Assembly (NCBI GenBank): GCA_045837725.1
Contig: JBEWZL010000300.1
Coordinates: forward strand, 372,001-436,000
Direction: 5' to 3'
Length of the DNA stretch: 64,000 nt
Origin: Vermamoeba vermiformis
Lineage: Eukaryota > Tubulinea > Echinamoebida
Made by a program: the position numbers and the translations under genes. Shown one piece after another: positions 46,901-58,180 of the stretch. How positions within the stretch are numbered: position 1 is the stretch's first letter; each line of letters opens with the position of its first letter. The notes under the pieces are model-generated. The model worked only from the letters and a program-made list of their open reading frames with translations. It searched no databases and had not been told where the DNA came from.

Positions 46901-47647
46901 TCTTACGATTGAATGAATTCGCGCCATTTTTTGAATTGAATTTGTATTGAAAATCTCGATAGATTCGATGTGATACGTACTATTAGACTTGACTTGGATA
47001 TTCTGCGTTAAGTTGGCTACGAGAGATAACTTATCAAGGGCATGCTCATGTAAGAAGCAGTTAAAGAAAAATGGTGGATCTTGGATCGAAGTTAAATTAA
47101 ACAGAATAGTATTAAAAGGATATCAATCATGCCCATGCTGTTGTAAATAAAGTATGAACTTAATAGCAACGTCAAAGAGAAGATTTTGGCGTCGTAAGTC
47201 TGATCTTGTTGAATGGATCCAATTCCTTCCGTGTCAATCAGAATGTAATATATTTTCTTGCCATTCTTCGTTGTTTCGATAGGTCTACCCCACGTATAAA
47301 TTCCTATTATAGTCGTAAATATAAAAGGAACAGAGGGATCTAGAAAAAATTTATTTTACCTTTCGTGCACGGATTTACTGTTGGACCAATTGCAAAACCC
47401 TCTTGTTTGCCCAACAATCTATTTAATACGTAGCTTTTGCCGGTACTGCAATAATATTTAATTATTTTTGAATTAATTTTCATTTATTCTTACGGATTGC
47501 AACTTACCGATAGAGACCAGCGACACCAATGACACCGATTTCACCTTTAATAGATGAGATCATTTGCGCTGCTTGCTCGCCAAGCACGAATTTGCCATTC
47601 TGCAACGTGATGAGTGGCAGTGCTTCTTCCGTAGGTTGCTTGCTCAT
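43961..47647 (-). CDS. GBP/atlastin-type large GTPase with long coiled coil and nuclear-type tail
   Basis: About 14 exons. The N-terminal guanylate-binding-protein GTPase domain has the P-loop GVAGLYRTGKSYVLNRLLG (GxxRTGKS), switch II LIDTEGIGS and the RD motif WLLRDFSLKLED. A helical middle domain follows. Residues from about 480 to 900 form a long heptad-rich coiled coil (KTLKEEIRMKEDHVKHVQNE onward). The C-terminal 170 residues are unlike animal GBPs: an acidic/Ser stretch, NLS-like clusters (SRKRKRDDDED, QAKKARID) and a final LKRELTKMKVQLPTKDSPKK motif like SAP/LEM-type DNA-binding helices. No CaaX box or membrane span. I infer a nuclear or chromatin-linked GBP, comparable in plan to plant nuclear GBPL proteins. 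GTP-driven assembly is known for the family. Confidence 0.85.
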
Positions 47648-47887
47648 CGTATTTCTTTGTTTTGCCTAATATGCGAGAGCCTATCGTTCTTCTTACCTGT
47701 ATAAAATATAAACTATAGAACTGTGACGCAGCAGAACCACGTAGGCCCGTTCCCGCGCACAAAAAAGTGCCCAAATTGAAAACTCGCTGAAAAGTTACCG
47801 TTTTTTCATCAAGTGACGTGTTTCTTATTTTGCTGGGCTCGCTGAATCATACTTATCACCTTATAGTAATACAATACAAGCATTGAA

Positions 47888-49977
47888 ATGACGGAGAAAG
47901 GTACGCGAAGCAAATGGTTGAAAAGCTTTTCCTTACTAATTCTTTCTTTGTTAATCCGCAGATCCATACGCAGCGATTGATGTTACGTATCCTAATTAAC
48001 AGAATATATTTATAATATTTTTGCAAGCTTAGATTTAATGAAAGCTCCATTCAATTCGAATTATTATTTTCTTTAATTTTTTATTTCAGTTTCAACAATC
48101 GCGTTGTCGCCGCGAAGGGCTCATTTATCGAATTTAAAGTCGGAGATGAAGTTATCCCTGGTTATAGAGTTAAAGACAAAAGCAATAATTTCATGTCGCC
48201 TCGCAAGGTAAGATCTGTCAAATGTTCAAATTAAATCCGAACCTCGATTAGTTTAATTCTTCGATGGGCGAGCAATTATTTTCAGTCGTTTACGAAATAT
48301 TAAATAGCATAATGTCAACCCTATATCACGAAAGGAATTATTTCGATCCCGATCGCGTGTTTGCTACACTGCTTAGTTCTTATGTAGCATTTACTAATCA
48401 TTTAAACTATGCAGCTATTGCTCACAGACAAGAGCAACAAGATGCTCGTACTTACACCCGACAAGAAGAACGTCTTGACGCGCATTGACACGGAGACAGG
48501 CAAGACACTCGATGAAGTCAAGATGCGCTTGCACGCAGAGCTCGACGAGCCCATCAACACCGTGACGCACTCAGAGAAGTTCAGTCAACTGCTCTCACAG
48601 CCTGTTGTTGAACTCGCTGGTACTTCACGCAACACTGTGTTCGATATGACTTGGGATCCGCGAGAAAAAACCGACGACGTTATTATTGGCGCTGATAACA
48701 GGTAACCCATGCTCTTTTATTATCATTCGCCCGAGCAAAAAATTACGGTTGAAAAAATAATTCCAAAGCTTATTGAGCGGATGCGACTATAGCCGTTGCG
48801 GATGTGGATTCGGCGATGTGTTTTGTTTACGCATGATCCTCGTACATTTGGGCTCGCAAGTAGTGACCCGAACACGATGTTGCAGTCGCTCTCGGGCACG
48901 ACCACACTAACAAGAATGCACCGCTTCCCGTCCGATCAGCGAAGTTAAGCTTGTTCAGGCCTTCTTAGTACTGGGGTAGGAGACTACCTGGGAATCGGAG
49001 GTGTTGTGCTCTTTTCTTTTTTTACTTTTTGCTTACTTGTTCCTTGTGCTAATGTTCGCTTTCGCTAATCGATCAACCTTTTTTTGTCCCACCGGATGCG
49101 CATCTGATCTTTTTATGTTAGGTACACCAAGGCCGCAAAGGGCTTCAACTTTACTGCAGTTGCCACGACAGGAGAGGTAATAGCCATATTAGTACTTTTG
49201 ATTGATTTAATTTAACGTTTCAAAAGGGCAACGTTATCACCGCAGACACAGACGGTCACATCCGCTTGTTCCAGAAATCGAAGATGAAGAGGCCAAAGAA
49301 CGTTTTGAATCAACTTGCTGGTATGTATTATATTAGTTGCATGCCTCCTCTCGTGGGTTTTACTTACATTTTACTAAGATCCAATCGTTGGTGTTGATGT
49401 CTCGAAGGACGGTGAATGGGCTGTGTGGACTACAAAAGAGTACTTGGCCGTAGCTAAGCTCTCTTTCCAAGACAAGAACGCTGAGATGGTCTCTGGATTC
49501 GAGAAAGTCTTCTCTGAAAAGGTACGTTCGTCGTCTCACATCCGATCTTCGCTGGAACTGATTCTAACCCTTTATGTAGCCTGAAGCATTGATCTTACGC
49601 ATCCCTGAAGATGATTTAGAGGAATTCAACATTCAAGACGTCAATTTTACTCCTGCTCGCTTCGACAACGGCCCGTACGCGGGATCAGGTGTTATCGAGC
49701 AAGAAATCGTTACTTCAACTGGCCCTTACATTGTGCGATGGAAGTTCCGTCAAGTCAAGATGGACTACAACAAGGAACGACTGCAAGATGGCAAAGCTGT
49801 AAGCACAATTGCGGACATCTGCTAACCTTCAACAACTTTTACTAACGTTATTCTTATTAGCGTCCTACTATCTACAAGCAACGTAGCGACGTCGTCGATA
49901 AGGCCTTCGAATATGGTCAAAACAACCTCGTGGCCGCTTTACCCGAAGAATTCAATACCCTGCACTTGGGCGATTAA
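47888..49977 (+). CDS. VID27: Vid27-like propeller protein (short form)
   Basis: The C-terminal two thirds match fungal Vid27: LLLTDKSNKMLVLTPD, ETGKTLDEVKM, NTVFDMTWDPRE, KGFNFTAVATTGEGNVITAD, GHIRLFQKS, LADPIVGVDVSKDGEW, DVNFTPARFDNG and TSTGPYIVRWKF, ending AALPEEFNTLHLGD. In yeast Vid27 is a cytoplasmic WD/propeller protein linked to vacuole import and degradation. Here the N-terminal part is short (DPYAAIDVTFNNRVVAAKGS…) and the PH-like region of fungal proteins is largely missing. About nine exons. The intron 48702-49121 contains a 5S rRNA gene, and its flanking exons join in frame as GADNR/YTKAAK. Confidence 0.8.
48895..49010 (+). rRNA. 5S ribosomal RNA
   Basis: 116 nt. The ends pair (GGCACGAC with GTTGTGCT). 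Conserved 5S landmarks are in order: CCGTCCGATCAGCGAAGTTAAGC (loop B/C region and box A), AGTACT, GGGTAGGAGACTACCTGGGA (internal control region) and the 3' strand. A TTTT terminator follows at 49012, then a longer T-run at 49017-49023. It lies in the sense orientation in a Vid27 intron. A single copy is seen in this window. Confidence 0.93.
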
Positions 49978-50267
49978 GAGCACAACTCCATAGCTGTTGT
50001 TCAGTATTAATTTACTGAGCAACATATGCTAGACTCGTCCGCTGTAATGTTTAATAGGAAGTATATTTATTGATCACTCTGTAATAAAGGAAATTTAATC
50101 ATATTAATAAGTACGTGCAGCACGCTGATCTAGATCTTTCAATGACAGTTTTATTTACACCAATGATAGTTAAAAACATCTAAAACTATATTTCTAAAAG
50201 CACAAAATCAATATTACCAAGCACCAGAAGGCTTTGTTGGTAACTCTTCGCATCCGTTACAAGCACG
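49978..50267. other. Convergent 3' spacer, Vid27 / membrane-protein gene
   Basis: 290 bp between two stop codons. AATAAAGG at about 50085 may serve as a poly(A) signal for Vid27. Nothing else is seen. Confidence 0.4.
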
Positions 50268-51607
50268 TTAGATGTGCTCCAAGTTTGCAACAGCGTACAA
50301 GTGGTTCTCGCGGAAGGCGAAGATTTCGCGGAAAGCGATGCTCATGCTGATATAGATGAGAGGATAAGTGACCAAGAGACCAACGCCCAAAGCCAAAGCA
50401 CCAGCGACGAGCAACAAGAAGCAGATAAAAAAGAAGCCAAGAATGCCGCAGAATCGCTTGTGGAGCACTTTGCCGCTGACAAACATAGATTCGGTCAAAG
50501 ACAAGCCCAAAGTACGGTATTCAATGTAGACCGGGATGGTGAAGCTGAACGGATTTAGCTTAGTACAAGTCGTAACGATGCCACTATAGACCAACGCGTA
50601 TTATGAAATTCACTTACGATAAGACAACAAGGAAATAGAAACCAGGGACAACTAATGCGATGAATCCAGCGGCAACGATTAAGCTGGTCAAGATGCTCAA
50701 AAGGATCATGTGGAGACTGTACTTCAAGTTCTATCGTAGAAATTAGATTAGTTCGCATTACAATATATGAAGTAATGGTATTATACGTACGATGAACAAA
50801 TGAGAGAAGTTTTTGAAGTTAAGAACCACGCGGGAAGGGCGCAAAGTGTCATTCACGGCAGCAATCAAGCTGTAGCCCATAAGAGCAGTAATAATACCAC
50901 CGAAGTAAGGGATAAATGAAATACCCTATAGAATAATCGTTAAAGACATAAGTCAAGCAAATTTGAAATTTGGATCAGTTGCTTTGGAAAAAACGAAAAA
51001 TTTGAATATTTTACTTCATTAACTGTAATACTTACGATACTAATAAGAGTCCACAGAATAAATACGGCATAATTTTTCTTATAAATATCCCAAGCTTCTG
51101 ACACCCAGGCGCTGATGTCCACGGTGTATTCTCGCTAGATGCGCAACGCAATTAGTGAATATTCCATAAATTGTAAAACACATCATAAAGATACTATGTG
51201 CACGTAGGATAATTACTTACATCGTATAATCTTTCTTTGATGCTTCGATCCAGCATTAAAGTTGGAGTATGAGATTCAAGCAAATCAGAGTCATCAGGAG
51301 CAGGAGTAACGTAAGCCGCTTGTTGAGGAATAGTATTAGGTACAACATTATGAGCCATAGGCGGCGCTACAGCCATCACTGGGGATTGAGGAGGATGTTG
51401 CACGACATATCCGGTGGTCTGTGGTGCCATCATTGGTTGAGGTTGTTGCTGCACGACATAAGGTGGTGGTACCATGCCTGGTTGCATCATTATCGGCTGA
51501 GGCACTCCTTGGGGAGGGTACATCTGTTGCTGGTTCGGATCAACGGCACCAGGAACCGGGTAAAAGAATTGCGGAGGGTATTGAGGTGGTTGTTGGTTAG
51601 GATCCAT
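50268..51607 (-). CDS. Multipass membrane protein with Pro/Gln-rich N-terminus
   Basis: Five exons, about 390 residues. The first 100 residues are Pro/Gln/Met-rich (PQYPPQFFYPVPGAVDPNQQ), then a DISAWVSEAWDIYKKNYAVFILWTLISI unit in pieces AWDIYKKNYAVF and ILWTLISI begins the membrane part. Further spans are ISFIPYFGGIITALMGYSLI, MILLSILTSLIVAAGFIALV, VPGFYFLVVLSYSGIV and CGILGFFFICFLLLVAGALA. The pattern (amphipathic AW..YKKN start, PGFY between spans) resembles DUF975-type membrane proteins of prokaryotes, but I am not sure. Function unknown. Confidence 0.7.
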
Positions 51608-51873
51608 AATTAATTATGCTAGTGTTTGTTTGTGTTAGTCACTAGTGGCACGACAAAAATAATGAATTTGTTGAACGATTTGTTATCTTACGCCTTTCAT
51701 GAAGGGAAATACTCCGGACACAAATGGACTTACTGTTGAAGAAAAATGCCAATAATATGAGCAATGCTACCGAGGGACTATTGCTGCATATTAAATTTCT
51801 TCGCGATTAATACTCGAGAGCTCGGACAAAATTTAAGAAATGGCTGATTGGATCGATTGCCTATGCTAGTGTT

Positions 51874-54800
51874 TTACTTTTTTTCTTTACACGAAGAACA
51901 TATGAGCTGTATCATCTTGGCATACAACTCATCTGTTTGGCTCTGCATGGCAATGAAGTCTCGTTGCAACTGACGCATCGAAGTCACGTACTGGGCTAGC
52001 TTTTGGTTCTTTTGTTTGTCTTTCTCAAACTCTTTTTGTAACGTCGTTAACTTGGCTATTATATTGGACTCATCTGTGATCTTAGTCACAAACTGATCGC
52101 ACAGCTCTAGCACAACTTCGCTCAGACCTGAAGCACTTAACTCCAGATCTGCAAGTAAAAAATTAGCTACAGGAAATGTGCTTAATATTGTCATCGATAT
52201 GTACCTTCAGGCAAAGAGGAGCACAGAACTTGCAGGGCCAATAACAGCTCTTCTTCAGACTTCGCTTTGAGTTCGACTTCAGTGGTCATTGTGTGCATCG
52301 TAGTTGTCGCTGATATGTTGCTCTTTTCACTCATCCATGTCGACTCCTTTGCAGTTCATTAGCACGTGCCTCACAGATATATGGTCGATTTACTACTTAC
52401 GTTGCATTGTTTGAGCTTCAATTTGTGTTTGAGAACGTCAAACAGCATGTGATCCACTGCTTGAGTTTTACTTTCAACTGCCACACTGCAGCTGTATGCT
52501 GTAGGCAGTGATTAGGTACTTATTCAATATGAATGTATGCTCATTCTTACGTTGGTTAGGCATTTTTTGTAACGTGAACAGATCTTCAGGTTTCAGTTTG
52601 ACCGTTGACAGGTGTTCAAATGCACGTTGTTGGCCAAGCAGAAATTGAGCAGTAATATTTACAGATATTTCTGAACTTGATTGTGCTGGGATTTCTTCCA
52701 AATACAACGTGCCGTTCAGTTGACTCTTGGCGTTGGGTTGAATATTTACAGCAAAAGTTGTTGAACGTGTTGAAGTAGAAGAATGCAAAATTAATTGGCA
52801 ATCATTAATAGGTGACCTGTATATAAGGTTAATAAGGTATTAATAATATATATCGGCAAGGGCTGGTCACTTACTTTGACGCGTTTGTTACATCCAGACT
52901 GAAATGCAACGAAAGTTTGTTTTCCAAGAACTCTGAGCTGCAATTCAGTTCGTTAATGTGAATACATTTCGTGCTCTCAGCGTCAGTATTGTTTGTCTGC
53001 TGTACGCTTGTCATGATTTGTTCGAGCAAGTTGCATGCTTGAACAAAGGTCTCTTTCTTGTCTTTGATGCGTTGTTCCATTACTGATAAATTTTCCGAGG
53101 CTATTCTTAGTCTCGATTGCAGCGAATGAGAGACCGATAACAGCGTGCTGCGCGACGAATCTGCTGATCCAGGTCAATAATAATCATACGAATAATTTGC
53201 TTATTGTTGGTACCTTGAGGGCCGGTTTGAACAATGTTATCTTTGAAGTTGCTATATTCATTAGGTCCGTCGATAAAAATGAACGGAAACAGCGTTTTGA
53301 ACCGTGAATCCGTCGCGTCTTTCTTGAACACGATCAAGATCTGCTCTGAGAATGAGTTTGTAAAGTCATCGACGGCCATAAGCGCTGTCTTTGAATATTC
53401 TTTGACTACTGCGAATGATTTTTTCGATATTAGCGACACTTTGCCGTCTTTGCTTTGTACCGCGATCAGCTGTTCACCGGCAGAATTTCTCAGAAATGAT
53501 CTAAGGCAATATTTGTTATTAAAATGATAAATATAAGTTATGTACGTACATTTTGTTCGGTTTAGACCCGAGTGCCACTGAATTTTTCAACCGTCCTTGT
53601 TCGATCAACATGACGGATCCGTTCTCGGTGCCAGCAAGAGTGAATTCTTGTCCTAATGTATCCCAATATGTATGGGCTATGCAACACGTGTGAAGATACA
53701 GCGAAGGTATCAGTGTGCTCGGTACTGATGTGGCTTCTTTTTCGAGCGGCAAAAGGAACAAGTGCCACGGATCCAACAAGTTCTCCGTCCTATTAGTTGA
53801 TACTATTAATAGTCGAAAATATGTATATATAGCATATATATAAGCTACCTTTGATTGAAGAGCGTATTGAGCGTACTCGACTTCAGTAGACCGGATCTGT
53901 TAACTGTTTCCCAAAAGGCACTTTTCGGGTCTTGTTGATCAACATCCATATCATCACTACTAGTATTCATATTGGTGTTATTATTATTAGTGTTGTTATT
54001 GTTGTTGCGATGGCCGTTAGATCTGCGTGATTTGTTGGTTGATTTGGCCGCTGTTAATTTACACGCAAATAATAGCTGCGGTACGCTCGTGTGACTATCA
54101 TATAGGCCTATATCAATTATATTCATATGCTTGCTCGATACTTTGTCACTTTTGACTGTTTCAAGCGGATCTAATGTGAACTGTTCCCAGATGGTGGTTG
54201 CTGGATCGCGTTGGATCACGTGCACGAGTCCTTGTTTGCGATTGATAGAATATATAACAGGTCCGTCGAATATTTTAACATCTGATAATGATATTAATAT
54301 TATTAGAAGGATAACTCAACTAATTTTCGGATAACTTAACTGAATTTATTGGATAAGTCATCCGACCAAATTTCACGACTGAAATTAGCAGTGATCAATT
54401 TTATTCTTTTATATCATAATAATGGAGCCTATCAAAATTCAAAACTACAAGTTTATGAAAGAATCGCTCAAGAGTCGGATCGGTACACCTGTGTTAGATC
54501 TGATCCGTGATTACTTTGTGCGATCAATGAAGGACAATGAGCACATTGTGTTTCATGGTCGTATATCAAACAACAAAGTAATAACCCTATTTTTGTTTTG
54601 GATGGTCGAGTATCAGTCTGAATTCGTTCTTGGTAAGTTAAGAACGCATCCAATTCTAAATATAAATTATACTGACAAGTATAATTCAGAGAAGCTTTAT
54701 AATTACCCTCATTCGCACATGAACAAGTTGATTGAGAAGATGGTCCTTTATCTTGACACATTTTCAAATGAAATTGTCAATTTTAATTCTTTCGCAGATC

Positions 54801-56663
54801 GAGATCAGTATCGCCGAACTCACACGTATGGAATTCCCAAAACGCCCAGTGATCTTGCAAAGACAACCCTAGTAATAGATGCCAAGGATTTTCTGGTTGA
54901 AAAGAGACGAGGAGACTCAAAGCATGGAGATCAAGGTTTTTGGAGCGAAAAAAATGAGGCGTGGAGTAAGTACTTCACTTTGAATAAATATAGTAATACA
55001 ACAATACTATTTATAGATTAATTATATATCATCGAATCCTATCTCACCTTTGCTCTTTCATAGGTATGAAAGTTACTTTCGTCGCGGATCTCCGGAAGGA
55101 CTTTTTGTTTGTCAGCAAAGCAAAGCCTGCTTCGCATCATGATATTTATAGATTGCGAGAAGCAATGCCTTTAATCTCCCCCCATTTGTCTCCTGGTGAT
55201 GTCATCGTGCTCGACAAAGGCTACACTGGTGTCGCCAACGACAAATTCACTGGCACGTGGCTCACAAAGCGCAAGCATAAAAAGAATGTGGCATTCACAG
55301 AAGAAGACAAGCTCATCAATAGTAATATTGAGACTGTTAGGCGCCCAATTGAAGATCAGATTGGAGAAATCAGCAGAATTTTCAGCATGTTTTTGCACAA
55401 GTATCGCCACGAACGCAAATGGTTCACTAACATTGTTCGATTTGCTGCTGCTGTCACGAATTTAATAAGACAGCACAAGCACGATCCCACACACTTTCCT
55501 ACCGAGTGGGCAGGCCCGATCGCTAAGATACCAAAGCACAAAAGCAATGATCAATCAGTAAGTTAAGGTTGTGCGAATTTTTGCTTGGTGGCAAGGGTGT
55601 TGATGACTCAAACATGTGATTATATATTAAGAACATATCTTATTCGTTCTTTTCAAGCGCTGAATTGCGCGCTTCTTGCACACTTAGCGGAGCATTGATC
55701 AAATATCTAACGAAATTTCTTAAAAGTTCACTGCATCAAAGCTAGAGCTCGCTGACAACAGCGACTATTCCAGCTCAAGTAATTCTTCTGTTGAAGAAGA
55801 GGAGAGCGATCATAAAGAGACAACAGAAGTGATACCTCCTGCGCCACTAAAGAGGAAGCGAGGTCGCAAGATCTCGTCTAAAAATTCCAACCGAAAGAAA
55901 CAAAGAACGAAGTAGTTTCAAATTTGATTAATGGTTGCATAATAGATTAGGCTCATAATAATTATAGTATTAATAAAGATTAAAGCTGTAATTGAAGCGA
56001 AATAAATCACTGCTAGAAATTTGGTCGGATGACTTAGCCGATCAGCCAAGACATCCTTCTTATTAATTATGAATAAATTGAACTTGTACGCGTACCGCAA
56101 TTTTCTACTTTAAATTCGCCAACAGGAATATCAAATATGGTTGACAGCCTTCCTTCATGGTCATATGATATTAATGTATAGTAAGAAGTACTTTCTATTT
56201 TTTGTAGTATGAGCGCCACGGCCGTGTGCCTAGAATTTACAGGTTAAACTAGATCCGGCACTGAGTGCTATTAATTGGCTCTACCTTGCTTTGTCCTCGT
56301 TAAATACATATTCTGATGCTAATAGTGCGAGTTGTGTCGCATTTTTATTCTCTACAGAAAAAGAACTTAATCAAAAAGTTGCATCCCGAATTAAAAATTC
56401 CAAAAAAATCCAAAAATAATACTAACGACATATATATAACATATTAAACCGTTTAAATTATATTCAAGTGTTTTCATTGCGTAGGAGAGGTACTTACGTT
56501 GGTGTTTGAATGCTGACAGTTTATCGAAGCTCGTCTTATCCTCTGTAATTGTGTACGTGGCAAAGCGTAATAAATTATTTTCTTTTGATACGCGAAGCAG
56601 TCTTCCTTCAGCAACAAAGCCGATCGTTCTCGATCCAACCTTCCCGCTCGTTTCTTGCTCCAT
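51874..56663 (-). CDS. FANCB-like protein (propeller plus coiled coil), transposon in one intron
   Basis: About ten exons. The N-terminal part opens MEQETSGKVGSRTIGFVAEG and is beta-rich (YYTLISYDHEGRLSTI, DVKIFDGPVIYSINRKQGLV). An Asn-rich loop follows, then SLYLHTCCIAHTYWDTLGQE, LIAVQSKDGKVSLISKK, and MAVDDFTNSFSEQILIVFKK, which resembles human FANCB [20 protein letters not shown]. A helical segment (MEQRIKDKKETFVQACNLLE), another beta domain and a C-terminal coiled coil ending QLICSSCKEKK complete it. That order fits FANCB of the Fanconi anaemia core complex, but similarity is weak outside one block. The exons at about 56097 and 54281 join in frame (…VENC/DVKIFDGP) across an intron of about 1.8 kb filled by a DDE transposon. 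Confidence 0.5.
54300..54305. repeat. Target-site duplication, left copy
   Basis: TTATTA immediately before the transposon's GAAGGAT end. The same hexamer follows the right end at 56060. The duplication may be 3 bp (TTA) as in PIF/Harbinger elements, the extra TTA being shared by chance. Confidence 0.65.
54306..56059 (+). mobile_element. DDE transposon, PIF/Harbinger-like, apparently complete
   Basis: 1,754 bp, bounded by inverted GAAGGAT…ATCCTTC ends and TTATTA direct repeats. A perfect inner inverted repeat of 21 bp (starts TAAGTCATCCGACC, 54354-54374 and 56016-56036) is followed inward on both sides by TAGCAGTGAT. Between outer end and inner repeat the left side has about 40 bp with three GGATAA-type motifs, the right side about 15 bp. 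It contains one three-exon transposase gene that is intact. It is inserted in an intron of the FANCB-like gene, in opposite orientation. Perfect target repeats and an intact gene indicate recent arrival. Confidence 0.82.
54422..55915 (+). CDS. DDE transposase (DDE_Tnp_4-like)
   Basis: Three exons (54422-54965, 55064-55557, 55727-55915) give 408 residues without interruption. N-terminus MEPIKIQNYKFMKES. The catalytic triad is probable: first Asp in TLVIDAKDFLVEK, second in GDVIVLDKGYTG, Glu in VRRPIEDQIGEI followed by a helix as in DDE_Tnp_4/IS5-type enzymes. The last exon adds a Ser/Glu-rich linker and a strongly basic tail (LKRKRGRKISS, NRKKQRTK), probably a nuclear localisation signal. No separate Myb/SANT companion gene, as found in many Harbinger elements, lies inside the element. 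Splices use GTAAGT donors. Confidence 0.82.
56060..56065. repeat. Target-site duplication, right copy
   Basis: TTATTA directly after the ATCCTTC end of the transposon; identical to the left copy. Confidence 0.65.
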
Positions 56664-56839
56664 TTAATAATACTCTCTTCTTGTCATAGTCGCTTCATTA
56701 TTGCTTGTGTTTTTTGTATCTTATTTATTTATAATAGATCCTAATTTGTCCAGGGCAGAAATTATCCGTTTTCGTTTTTCCAACACGAAAGTCAAAAAGA
56801 TTCCATTCTATATTATTTAAATAGTGACAACAGTTCATT

Positions 56840-58149
56840 ATGTTACGAACTATTAGTCTTGTTTCGCGCTCATTGGTCAAGAAGACCAAGGCACCTTCGA
56901 CATCTATTTTGTTGAAGAGACGCTATGGCACTGAGAAGGGCAAAGAAATGGCTGATTATGGTGCTAGCCACCTTAGCCCTGGTATTGGAAAAATTAGTTC
57001 TGTTGTCATGAAGAAGGGACAAGGTGAGTAGAATCAGCAATAAATAACCAATAGAAATTATTTTCGGATTTACAAAGCTTCCAGAAAGAGGCAGCAGCGA
57101 TAAATATTTAATAATTTAATAACGTGTAATTTTTTGCGCAGTTATCTAATTCTCCAAATATTGTTTAGGCTCGTGGATCTGGGATGTTGACAACAACAAG
57201 TACCTCGACTTCACTTGTGGTATTGCCGTCACAAACACTGGTAATTATTATTCGCATGCACGTTTAGTTCAATTTTAACCGTATATCCAGGCCACTGCCA
57301 TCCCAAAGTTGTTAAAGCCGCTCAAGAACAAGTCGGCAATTTGATCCACGGTCAAGTACGTGTTGATATTTTAAATATACGGTATTACAAGATCTTAATA
57401 TGGACGACTCTAGGTTAACATTGGCTATCACGAGCCCATGCTCACTTTGATGCAAAAACTCTTCACTATCTTGCCCAAGAAGCTCGACAGATTGTTCTTC
57501 GCGAACAGGTAACATCACGCGACGAGTAATTGTAGTGACTATACGCATAACCGTTGGATTATAGTGGCGCAGAAGCGATTGAGAATGCAATCAAGTTGGC
57601 GCGTCACCACACCAAGAGACAGAACGTCATTGTATTCAACGGTGGTTTCCACGGCCGAACATTTGGTAAGCAGTTGCTCCTCTATTCGTGCGCTCGTAAT
57701 GGAATGGCCCGGGAGCCGAGCAAACAAGGTCGGGTACGCGTACGGTCTTTGGTGACCTGCTCACGTGCTCCCCGTCGAGCCAATCAACCAACGGGTTCGT
57801 GGTGCACTTGGTAGCACGTCCGCTTAGCATGCGGGAGGTACGGGGATCGAAACCCTGCGAATCCAATTTCTTTTTTGTTTTTTGCCTCGTGGCGTGGCAA
57901 CGCTGCCCGGGTTCTCCGGTTTGCGTTATGGTTGGCAGCGAGTACGCTGGCCGAATTGACATTCTGGTTCCCTTTCGTGGATCCAGCAATACAGCTATTT
58001 TTGTGCTGCATACTACGTCGGTGTTGTTTTGATCTGACAAACTCGCTTCACGCACGGTTTCGCGCTCGCCTCGAGTGTGCAACTCGCTCATTTTGACGAC
58101 CTGATTTGGCTCGGGAGTTCGATCAATCATCAAAGCGAAGTGGCGCAGT

Positions 58150-58180
<31 letters not shown>

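Noticed and set aside
43961-47647. Smc/myosin-like coiled-coil protein as a separate gene (44393-45998)
   Set aside because: The coiled-coil exons splice in frame to the upstream GBP GTPase exons.
55600-55670. Possible C/D-box snoRNA (GTTGATGA … CTGA) in the transposase intron
   Set aside because: No terminal stem and no identifiable guide; the boxes are short enough to occur by chance.
57620-58175. Minus-strand open frame of 179 codons over the tRNA-bearing intron
   Set aside because: It overlaps two clear tRNA genes and an exon on the plus strand; no protein similarity.
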